Part shown: positions 10,607 to 21,400 of the stretch, piece by piece
How positions within the stretch are numbered: the first letter of the stretch is position 1
How the letters are laid out: each line of letters starts with the position of its first letter
NCBI RefSeq assembly: GCF_022539665.2
Contig: NC_081339.1
Location: forward strand, 8,801,367-8,865,366
Length of the DNA: 64,000 nt
Source of the DNA: Daphnia carinata
Lineage: Eukaryota; Arthropoda; Branchiopoda; Diplostraca; Daphniidae
Direction of reading: 5' to 3'
The notes under the pieces: model-generated
What the model was told of the DNA's origin: nothing
The model's database searches: none
The model's input: only the letters and a program-made list of their open reading frames with translations
Position numbers and translations under genes: made by a program

Positions 10607-10875
10607 TGTCACGGCCATGGATCTTTACCAAGATAGAGACGTCGTGCTTCAGATTAAAAGATAATGTGTATTTCACCACAAGGTTCCATAACACAACTGC
10701 AAAACTAACTGCTCTAACCAATTAATCAAAAAGCCCCCACAGGTGTGCCAAGTCGCCCCTTTTATATCCGGCGACGAGGGTGGTGCTCCAAAGGACGGCC
10801 ATAACTGGGGCGGGATTTCCATCCTAGCGCTGTTGTCGCTACCGCGGTGACGAATCGAATATTTCCGACGCGACA
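10607..10875 (-). repeat. 5' LTR (minus-strand element)
   Basis: 269 bp, TG...CA ends, nearly identical to 8138-8406. A primer-binding-site-like sequence abuts it at 10591-10606 on the minus strand. Confidence 0.9.
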
Positions 10876-11560
10876 ATATCTATAATGCTTTTTTAATCGC
10901 TTTTAATATTAGCTCACACTTGCGGGTCGCAAAGCCAAAAATTTGGTAGCATGTCTTAGTTGATTAAATACCCGATGCATATTAACGGCACCCTTTTACT
11001 GGATTGGCTGAAATAGCGCAACCATGGGAATGATTTTGGAAAATCCCTTCACCTCTATTGCCCACCATTTCGCCAAAAGTACATCCGTAATCCATTCCTC
11101 CTCTTTTTTTTTTCTTGCTAAATAGCAAGCAGCCACTTTGATTATGTAGATTTTTGAAATTCTACATAATAAGCCTTTGAAGTTTTATCGGATACAGGCA
11201 GGTACGTTGCATTTTCATTTATTTTTGTTTTCAACTTAAGCCTTCATTACTTAATTCCATCGTACAGTGTTTTTTTTTATCTTGTAGGCCCATTGAAAAC
11301 CATGCCCTAGAAGACAGAAGTAAAACGAGATCATGTTTTGGGCGTGCTACAAATTCGTGGGAACCGAGAATATCAGGAAGGAAATGTTATCAATCTCAAG
11401 GTTTAAAATTGAAAAGCAGATAGGACTATACTGCATTGTATAATAGTTTGGTATCCTTTATTTCCGTTGGTGCTGGAATTGTATTAGTTATAGGTCTGAC
11501 ACAGCCAAACGCTGATGATGAACTGTAAACTTTCTTTTTCTATAAAAGCTTTCTTTTCTA
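10876..11560. other. Intergenic, AT-rich
   Basis: No open frame with plausible coding character and no recognisable RNA gene was found between the LTR element and the hairpin repeat. Confidence 0.5.
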
Positions 11561-11564
11561 TTTT

Positions 11565-11712
11565 TTATAAAAATATTTCACGAAAATAGCGCAAAACAAT
11601 TAACTGTTGCGGAAAGAACGTCTGTGATATCGTTAGGCCTAGCCGGGTACTCAGTAAATCAAATTTCACGAAAATTGATTGTTTTGCGTGATTTTCGCGA
11701 AACATTTTTATG
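11565..11712. repeat. Imperfect inverted repeat (hairpin), arms about 35 bp
   Basis: The left arm (about 11565-11600) and right arm (about 11678-11712) are near reverse complements, both containing the core GCAAAACAAT/ATTGTTTTGC plus a CACGAAAAT-like block. The spacer is about 77 bp. This fits a small fold-back element or MITE remnant; no target duplication was identified. Confidence 0.65.
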
Positions 11713-11860
11713 AACAGTATCAGATTTATAATCCAACCCCCGTTTTATACTAATTTAACGCATAAGAACAAAGATTTTGAAAAAGGCGCGTATGCCATGA
11801 TTCATTATATTAGTTACCATGGAGACGAGGCTTCCCATCCCGAAGTCTGTCTCTCGTAGC

Positions 11861-12330
11861 CATGGCCTACTATAATAACGGCCAGCAAGCGCGCAATACC
11901 CCCTGCGCCTAAAACTAAATTGCCAGAGGGGCCTAATACCCCAAACCAAGCTCCACTTTCCACTGTTTGGTAACTAATAAAAAATTGAAATGAGTGGGAA
12001 AAAGAGTGGAAGTAGAACCTAGCGCCGCGCGTGGCCAGTTTACGTTAGGAAAGGAGAAAAAAGGAAGATTTAAACTGGGTTCAAACTCGAGATTCCCACA
12101 CGGCAATCGAGTGTTCTATCCACTAGACCACTGTAATTTTATAATCTGTCCTACCGGAACACTAGTAGCTCTCCTTTGCCATTCAGTGGCAAAAGTCGAG
12201 GAAATCGGAATGGGTGGAATGAAGCTGCGGCAAGTGGAATTCGATTTGGGGTATTAGGCCCCTCTGGCAATGTTAGTTTTAGGCGCAGGGGGTATTGCGC
12301 GCTTGCTGGCCGTTATTATAGTAGGCCATG
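11861..12330. mobile_element. 470-bp non-autonomous element with 85-bp terminal inverted repeats and 8-bp target duplication
   Basis: Positions 11861-11945 and 12245-12330 are reverse complements of each other with one small indel and a few changes; the ends are CATGGCCTAC and its complement. The octamer CTCGTAGC flanks it exactly on both sides (11853-11860 and 12331-12338). An 8-bp duplication is typical of hAT and P-type transposases; no transposase is encoded. It interrupts a copy of a dispersed repeat whose halves lie at about 11805-11860 and 12331-12460. The interior carries a tRNA-like sequence. Confidence 0.85.
12065..12135 (-). ncRNA. tRNA-like core (tRNA-Gly-like, pol III boxes) inside the inverted-repeat element
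   Basis: On the minus strand, 12130-12120 reads TGGTCTAGTGG, an exact match to the A-box consensus TRGYNNARNGG. About 31 bases further, 12088-12077 reads GAGTTTGAACCC, one change from the B-box. Between them a GCC triplet sits where an anticodon would be, and the surroundings resemble tRNA-Gly, though stems pair poorly. It is more likely a SINE-type tRNA relic than a functional tRNA. Confidence 0.55.
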
Positions 12331-12460
12331 CTCGTAGCCTAGTGCAAAAACAATTTTCCAGTAGATTTGTAAAAATTTTTGGCTTTGCCTAACGGCAATT
12401 TGTGTCACCCCTTAGTGATTCGAGACACGAGCTCATTCATGTCTCGTTTCTAACGGCTAC

Positions 12461-15442
12461 CGCATTTTTTGCATTTTCCCATATTCTAACATAACCCACC
12501 TAAACTACTAAGTAACTTAGCTATACGTTGATAGGGGGCATTTTTTTTTAAGGGGGGGTAGTCGGATTTTTTTGGAACATACTGTACAAAGGAATCGCAG
12601 TTGTACGGAATGCAAGCGTGCTGTTCAATTTTAGAGCTTAATAGAAAATTAGAATCCTAAGCTAAGCTTCCAATTAAGGAAAATTACGGTTTTTAACACC
12701 GAATATCTAGAAAATAGAATGTGCTGACCTCTAGTGGCAATTAAGGGAATAGAGTACAAGTTGGCAATCCATCATCACATAATCCACCATCATTCTCATC
12801 CGCCATCGCCATTCGCTAAAACCGCGTGGAGAAAAAAAGAAGAGAGAGCCTAAATCGACAAAATCTAAAGCCGTTAGTATGGTCGGCTAAGTTCGTTTTA
12901 TTAGAACAATTTAAATGATTGGCCAGAGTCCTATACTGTACAGCGATTTAACGGAAAACAAGACAGGTTTACGAGGTTCAAATTTTTGGCTTTACAATTT
13001 TTGTTACAAGACGAACTAAAAATAGTGCAAGAAATTGACGATTGTTTCACCTAACCAATCGTTCTCACGACTGGCGGCGCTTAGAGGTATTTGTGGCAAT
13101 ATACATTTTCATAGAAACACTGTGCGCGATTGAATTGCAATTACACTATTTGCTTTCATTCTCTCGTCTCCCTGTTGTAAAACTGTGATTGGAAAACTCT
13201 GGGATCGCAAAGTCGCAAACCAGATTTGTTGTTTGTTGCCGAATTTTTTTTACATACAAAGCCCGTTTACATTATTTTTTTGTCAAAAAATTGTTCGAAA
13301 GAAAAAAATATACATTTTGTAAAAAGTTATAGTACAGCCGCTTGTTTAAAACACACGTCAACAAGAAATTGATTTACGGACGGCTTCGTCTTTCGTCAGT
13401 TTTTCAAGGAGACACTTCCCACCCATCCACATAATTCGGAGTCGGGAATTCGCTTCGATTGCCCGAATTTAAATTCAACCCAAGTCGTGCTGACCAGATG
13501 ACGCTATTATTTCTAATCGGTTAGTTTTTGGAAACCACGATGAACAAAAAAGAATTTTGCACCACACATAACATTTGCATTGTCGTTGTAAAGTTGTGGC
13601 TGGTATCAAGTCTTAAATTTTTATTTGTTTAAACCGTGCCTATTCTTCTATAAACCTACACATTAACTAAGCATATTTTTTTTAAATAATGGGCGAGATT
13701 TGTTTAGCGAGCACCAACAAGTTAGCTAGGAAAAAATCATAGTAAATTTGTTGTTAAAAGGACAATAGGAAAACTTACGGTACAGGGTTTCCTGTCATGA
13801 ACTGTGGTTCATACGAAGTGCGATGCGTCATCTTTCACATACAAATAGCTTGTATGAGGATCGTGAAACATCGATTTCCATTTTGAAGCAGAATGAAATA
13901 ACTCTTTTTGTTTACTTTTATTTTTAACCAAATGCCCTTTCCCATTTCAGTTACGTATAGCCTATTTCGTTGATTGATGACGATTCGCTCATTGTCTAGT
14001 TTTGCGTGCTTCATTTTGCATTAACAAAAGCAGTTACAGCAGATTGACCAGGCCGATGTGTTTAGCAAACTATTTTTCCATTTTTCTAGAAAAATGCTGG
14101 AACTGTTACACGTAACGATAACTACGGTGTGTAATAATGAGCTGACGAAAGCCAATAGCTTGCGTAGATAATTTGAACAAAATTGGTAATTTAAAAATTC
14201 CTTCCTATTTACTTAAGTGAAAAGAGGAATGGCATAGGCATTAAATATTAGTTTAAGCATGGTGGTTTAAGGACTTCACGAAAATTTGAGAAACCAATTG
14301 ACAACGATTGTTTACATTTTGCGTTTCTAGCTGTCTTCGGAAAACTAAACAAAAAAATAATTTTTTTTTCTTTTTCAACCGTTTTTCAATCCTTCCTTTT
14401 CGGGGAAACACTAAACACGTAACCTAAGGCTATCGCTGAAAGCAAATTTAATTCCGTTTTTGTTTTTTTTCCTCCTAACAGCATAGATAAAAAAAAAGGT
14501 TTGCCTAGGGTAAAAGGTCTGTCCTTCTAAAATACATTTTGCTGATGCTTCGATCCGAATGACACTGTATTTTGCCGCAGGTCGAAAACAACTCTTTTCG
14601 ATGTCCACTCCGTTTCTTTATTGCGACGCGAAGAGCAGGCTATGAGACGTAGTCTATCTGATTTTATCGCAACAAAAAATAAGTAAAAGTAGCGTGTCCA
14701 TTTAGGCAAAATCCACTCGATCTCAAGTTCCTACGACATCCCTACTCTTAAGTTTCAAGGTCCAAAAACCAGACTGCCAGTGACGTTTCAACAGCAGTCG
14801 GACGCAGAAGCTTGTTCTCATTCTGAACGCAACCCATGATTGCGAAACAAACATATAGTGGTTGGAGTACAAAGCTGAACGTGATTTACTTTTACGTATT
14901 GGAATTCAACATCTTAAGTCTCAGTGTATTTAAATCCTGATTGAAACAAAAAAATTGTGGATTTGGTAAGCAACATTTTCAAATTGTGAGTTGGTTGTTA
15001 ATTTGGGCTGTAAAGTAAGCTATTAGATCCATACAACATTACATGCCAGTTCTGTACTGTACATGTACTGTTAGGTCTGCTACTTGTTATCACCGGATGG
15101 TCTGCCGCGTCGCTTTTTGCCATCGCTTGGGATTTAATTTTTAAAGTTCTAGATTTTCATTTCCTTTTTTGCATTGAATAATTCCTTTATTTTATTAAAT
15201 AATGATTTCGTAATGGTGGCCGTAGCCACAGTTGTATTTTATTTTTTATTTATTAATTTATGGTTTGACTTTTATGGTGAAATTCGTGTATGGCTTCACA
15301 TACCCAACTGCCCTTCAGCAAATTTAACGACGACTTCATAGTTCATTTGCCAACGGCTACGAGTGTTTTGACAATTGAATTGGCATCCCTGTTTCTGTTT
15401 TATACAACTCGGTTTTTTGTTTAAACACAGTTTCCAACGACG
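12461..15442. other. Intergenic region upstream of SecA-like copy 2
   Basis: No gene was recognised. Between about 13980 and 14340 the sequence resembles, loosely but repeatedly, the 3' flanks of the SecA-like copies (TTTTGCATTAACAAAA, ACGTAACGAT and the block at 14275-14335 compare with 7785-8095 and 27745-27800). The rest is AT-rich. The promoter of copy 2 should lie near 15.3-15.4 kb, but I see no clear TATA box. Confidence 0.4.
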
Positions 15443-18400
15443 ATGGACGAAAAAAGTTCCACTGAAAGCTCTAATACCCCAACATCCAAGTCGCTTAACA
15501 ACAGCGATGACGTCATCGAACACATCAGAAATTGGATTCAGACAGACGACAAACCGAAAATGCACGAAGATGCCGTTAAACATATCGAGTCGTTTGTGGA
15601 TCGAAAAATTTCTTGTTTGGAGTCGACTTTGGTCGAGAGACAATACGTTAAAGTCGTATTGGAAATGTGGCTAAGAAAGAGTTTACGAAAGGCTGCTGAT
15701 TACCTTATTGATGAAGCAATCGATATCAGCGTCGAAATGCCCATTTTATTGAAAGAATTAAATTCCATCAATTCATTCGAAGATATTGGCCTCAAACTGA
15801 ATGAAGCGACGTGCCAACTGACAAATCTGTGTGACGGAGCATGTCAATATTTACAACTAATACTCAATCAGGTGGATCTTTTCAAAAATACGCCACGTTT
15901 CTCGGTTCTTGTCTCCAGTTATTTCAAGCAATTTAAAGAGTCTTGCATTGGCAAAGTCTTTTCCAGGTGTCTAGATGATGTCACTAAAGATCAACTTAAC
16001 GGCAAGAGAAACTGGAAATTTATTGTCGCATTAAATGCACTTTTACAAGTCGCCAGCGGAGACCTAAGAATTCAAAATGTTTTGGAGGAAAACTTCACGG
16101 GAAAGGACGCCAAAGACTTTGATGACGCAAACGGGCAAGAAGTGATCAACCAACTGGTGGATATCTTTGCAAATTGCAGCGATGCGACTGAAAATGAATC
16201 ATCGAAATGGTTGAATCAGCTAAAATCAGAAAAAGAATGGACACCTAAATTGCAAGTCTTGGCCAAAGAGACGTGCAAGGCATTCCTATTCCCTAAAACG
16301 GCGATCGAAGTCAAAGACGAATATGGTAGAAAAATAATATTCATTAAAGGCACCTCTGTCTTTGTCAGCAAAATTATTGACGAAATGAAACGACTGAAAG
16401 AAGAAAATCCCGAAGTGCAAGAAATTCAGATTGTCGGACTGTCATCCGTTCACGTCGATTGCCACCTGGAGAACGACATCTGGTACGGAACGAACGTGGG
16501 AATCGTTGCTGATAAAATTTTCGTAGACCACGAAGAATGCCGAAATGGCCATCAGAAATATAACGTCGAAACGGAAGGTTGTTGTTTCCTGTTGTTGTTT
16601 ATTGTTATTTTAATTCGATTGCTTTTCAATGCAAAACGCAGAAGGACCTACCGAGCCGATGGAGGCTAATAATTTTGTTGACGATTTCGCCGTCTGCTGG
16701 GATGTCTCGGGCAAAAACGGTAATGTAGCATACTGCACTAGCAACTTGAAACTATATCAATATTCACATATTTCAATTTTACGCAGGAGAACCTGGTGGA
16801 CCTGGTATGAGCGGCAGCAACGTACACATCATTTGCAACGAGATGTTCAACGCCAAACGATGGAAGGTTATTGCTGATGGCGGCAAAGGAGGTGACGCGC
16901 AGAATGGCAGTAATAGGGAAAGCCAACGAGAAGGAGTGGCTAACAAATGGTCCAAAGAATATTTCAATCAAGTGTTTCCTTCCATGTCGACATTCGGAAC
17001 TGGAGAACAAACGGAAGACACAGTTTCAGACGATGCAGTTAAAACAGTTCTGACGACGCTAAACGAGTTGTTGCCAGTTGGCAACCGAAAATCTGGTAAA
17101 GATGTCCAACCAGACAATCCAGGTAATTTTTACATTGACGGCACTGCGAAAGACGGCAGTAATATCACCGTCTCGTACTATCAGTCCAAAACAAAACGCC
17201 ACACACTTATTCTCTGCCAAGGTATACGCTATTCCCTATGTCAGCTAAACTATTTTATTGATAGCTTTTTGTACATTGGAATTACAAGGTAGCAGTATTG
17301 GACAAGGGGGATTCGGAGGTAACATCGTCTTTGAATACATGACTGAAAGAAACTCGTTCGCAACAGAATCTGGCATTCCAGACGTCGGGAAGGAAAATCG
17401 TCAACCAAGGGCTGTGCGGATGGGTGTCTACCAAGCAATGGGTTCGGATGGTAAAATGGGAACACCTGTAGGCGACGTTGGTTTCATCCACAGTCTAGAC
17501 ACTTCTGAGGCATCTGCAAACCAAAATCTGACAGGTCAATACATCGGCTTCGAAAATGATGTTAGCCTTCTGATGGAACACAATCCTACGAAGCCTACAA
17601 GGCAGCCAAATGATCCTGATAATCATTACGCCAAAATACGGAAAGGAGAATATGCATCGATTGCTTACTGTGGTCTACCCGCATACGGCCAGGCACAACC
17701 ACTGCGTTCGACGGTGCTAAATGCCACGAAAAAGAAGGCCATCGTTCGCCAAAGCCTTGTCCAGCACGTTGTTCAAGTGGACGAACGGAAACAGATGACA
17801 CAATTTTTTCAAGAAAAATTAACCATGGGCTGGGAGGAACAAAAGTTGACAGAAAATGTCGACGATTTAGTTACCCAAATGGAAGATAAAGAAACTCAAC
17901 TTTATCAATTAACGTCGCAGTGCAGTCAGGGCGTTGAGAACATTGGATCAATGAGTTTTGTGAAACCAGCAGTAAAAAAGAAACTGGATGTGCATGGCGT
18001 TCCAGACACTTCTCGTTCTTCCGTCGGCCGCCGATCAGTTGGACGTCGTCCTGTTGATTTCCGGCAAAAACCACCTGTTGACGTTCGATGCCTCGATATG
18101 CTGCCAACAACGAGCGGCGTTGATAGCGCTATACACAGCATTTTTGGCCAAATGAATTCAAGCGGATCGTTTGTTTGCAATAATGTGAAAATATTTCGCC
18201 AACATCTGGCAACATTCATTCGGCAGAATTCAACACGGCCACAAGACCCATCAAACCCGAGTCGAATCGAATTGGTGAAATTCAATCGCAAAATGAAAGA
18301 TCATGACAAAATCTTTGTTTTCGTTAAGCAGTTTGTTCTCCGCGTACAAAAGAGTAATGCATTGGATTATCCCGTAGCTTTTAGCGTGAAAAATGCTTAT

Positions 18401-21400
18401 TCCGAATTTCGACGGATGAACAACGAGGAAAAAGAATTCGACTGGCAAAACGCCACAGAATACCAAAAATTATTTGAGGAATACGCCAAGTTTGTTGAAA
18501 CTCCATGGAATTCATTGGAATCGACTGAAGTGGAAATGTTAGCAATCATCCATGGTATATCAGTCCATGTTTACACCGATCAATTATCGTCTTTCAAGCA
18601 CAAGAAAACATTGAATCCTGGCGGTTCCAAAAAGCACTGCATTCTTCATCGCGGACACGGAGAATGGCAACGTGTTGAACCCAACACAATGGTGGCAAAT
18701 TTCTGCGAACAAATTGATGAAGACTTTTTTGAAAATCAGCCGATTCAAAGCGATTATTTCCGTAAATTTTTAGAGTCTCTTGAAAAACACAGCGCTTACC
18801 AACAGGTCATCACTTCCATGAAGACGCTCAACCCTGAATACGGCGATACACCGGATAAATTGTTTAAATTGCTTTTAAAAAGTTTCCAGCAACATGAAGA
18901 AATTGGCGAAAACTTGGCGAATGTAAAATGGAGAGAAGAATATTCAACCGATCTCTGCTGGTTGTCTGAATGGGTAGCAGAACACAATAATCGAAATCTT
19001 AGTCCCATCTTCTACTTGAATATTGTCAAAAATAATTTACCCGTCGACTGGAGATGTGATTTTGTTATGCTTGAAATTTATGACCAATTTTCTCAGGGAG
19101 TTCCCGATATTCTTGCCAACAGCGATATACAACACTTTTTATATCGAATAGCCGATGGGATGCCATCTCTGGTGCCATTATTGCGAAAAACGGTTGCTAC
19201 ATCCGACAGCTGTGCCGCATTGCAGCCACAGAAATTGTTGCGGCTCATGGAATTAATAGCAAATGATGTCAAACAAGGTGGCGGATTCACAAGTCAGCAG
19301 TTGCCGGACCTCCAACTATTGCCTCTCAGCGATTGGTATCACCATTTAAGAAGCAAAATGTGGGAAAAGGAAGTCAATCGGTTCCTCATCAGTGATTCTA
19401 ATACTCCAAAGGAAGATATCAAACTTAGGAATGATGCCGTTTACATGTTGCTGGAACTCGAATTCGAAAACAACGAAAACTTTTGTGAAGACTTACTGAA
19501 CTCTGGTGACTCTCCGGATCTGAAGACTGCCGTTTTTCGTTTGCAAAATGCTCTATATCCGGGAGCGAGTCCTAGCCAAGAATATGACGAAAGAAACATT
19601 GACGATATCATAAAAAAGATGGAAAGAGATGCACCAACGAATGACCAGTTAATCATAACAAAGGTGTATCCCCGGATGTTGTCTGACGTGGGAGAAAGAG
19701 TGAAGGAATCTAAATCAATGTCAGAACAAATGAGAGAATCTGACGAACAAGAATATAAGCAGCAGCAGCAGAAAAAAATTAAGAATTTGATTAAGCAATG
19801 GCAGAAAAATGGTTTAGAACTGAAGGAGGAAAAGTCAGCAGTGGATTTCGTCTTTGTCTACGATTACGCCGTACAAAAAATTTGTACGAAGGAGGGAGAC
19901 AAACAATTGTTTCGACTACGGGACACTCAGAGAGTGGCGATTATGACGTTGCTGACATCTGAATACAAAAATACGTTAACACAAGTATCAACAGGTGAAG
20001 GCAAATCGCTCATCGTCACTGGTGTCGCAATCGCATTTGCCCTTTGCCGAAACGAAGATAAAAAGAATAAGAAAATCGATGTTTTTACAAGTAATGAAGT
20101 GCTGGCTCGTCGTGATTCTACACTGTCGGTGGCAGATGGTGGACTGCGAGATCTTTACGAATATTTCAACGTCAGTGTGGCAAACAATTGCAGCCAATGG
20201 GTGGACGAACGAACCCAAGCCTATAATGCAGCAGTCGTTTATGGACAATTGGCCAATTTCCAGCGAGATTATTTACTGGATAAATTCTACGGTCATAACA
20301 TTCGAGGTGACCGCACCATGGACCTTGTCGTTATTGACGAAGTGGATTGCATGTTGCTCGATCGCGGTAATACTGTCCTTTACCTATCGCACGACATCCC
20401 CGGCATGGAGATGCTCGAATCTCTTTACGTCTTCATCTGGGAAAAGATACGCAGCTCTTCCACCAGCTCGGATAAATTAATAGTAAAAGAATTCGTTAAA
20501 TCAGCCGTCCTGTACGACCTTTACGGTGCTATAACTAAAGACGATTTAGAATTGATTCACGGCCCATTGAAGGATCAACCATTGGAAAAGAATGCGCTCT
20601 GGAATCACTTGATTGAAACGAAAGTAATCGACCCACAAGGGCGACTATTCGTGGAAGATAACTTTGAAAAAATCAATTTCAAACCAGAAATGGATCCCAA
20701 GATTATCTTCTATCTCCGTAACGTGGCGAGACGCGAGCGGAGTATTCGATTACCTGAACATTTGATGTCTTTTGTCGATCGTCATCTCGACAGTTGGCTG
20801 GACAATGCCATGCAGGCACTGGAACTCAAACGAGACGAAGACTATGTCGTCGATCAGGACCGTACAGACACCAGCCCAGATCTCCATCCTCAAGTAATTA
20901 TCATTGATCAAGACACAGGGATGGACCAGATCTCATCACAATGGGATGGAGCGCTACATCAATTTATTCAGCTAAACGAAGGCTGCAAATTGACACCACA
21001 AATTCTAAAAGCCATTTTCGTTTCTAATGCGACTTACGTCCAGGCTTATAAAAAAGCAGCAGGCGTTTCGGGCACGCTGGGATCTGAAACAGAACGACGG
21101 TTCATGCATGACAAATATAAAAGCCTTCAGTTTGTCATCCCAACAGCTTTTCAGAAACGTTTCTACTTGAAACCATCGCAAGTCTTTAAATCAAAGGACG
21201 ATTGGCTACTTGCCATCGTCCATGAAACACAACATATTACCCTTCCTGAAGATCAAACTAAAGCTCGTTCTCTCGTCATATTCTGTCAATCCATCAAAGA
21301 TGTGAGCGTTATTCATTGTTACATAAAAAATGCATTAAGGTCGAAGCTTAATGGCAACCACATTCATTGCTACACACGTGATTATGAAAAGTTTGCTTTC

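Larger units (their letters stand above)
8138..10875 (-). mobile_element. Gag-only (non-autonomous) LTR retrotransposon with 269-bp LTRs
   Basis: Two direct repeats, 8138-8406 and 10607-10875, both start TG and end CA and differ by a single base that I could see (A/T near 8202 and 10673). A 4-bp ATAT lies on each side (8134-8137 and 10876-10879), consistent with a target duplication. Read on the minus strand, the base after the 5' LTR (10606 downward) begins TGGTGGAGATGCAGGG, a typical tRNA primer-binding site, and a purine tract AAGGAGGGGGA ends at the 3' LTR (8407-8417). Inside is one gag ORF and no protease, reverse transcriptase or integrase, so it must rely on enzymes of another element. 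Near-identical LTRs imply recent insertion. Confidence 0.92.
11805..12460 (+). repeat. Dispersed MITE-like repeat, copy A (split by the nested element)
   Basis: The halves at about 11805-11860 and 12339-12460 join into a sequence also present at about 60520-60695 (same strand) and 56830-56965 (opposite strand). Shared landmarks are AAAGTCTGT(C/T)TCT(C/T), GTAGCCTAGT and TTTTGGCTTTGCCTAACGG. The outer ends are weakly inverted (TTACCATGGAGACGAG against its degenerate complement). Confidence 0.6.
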
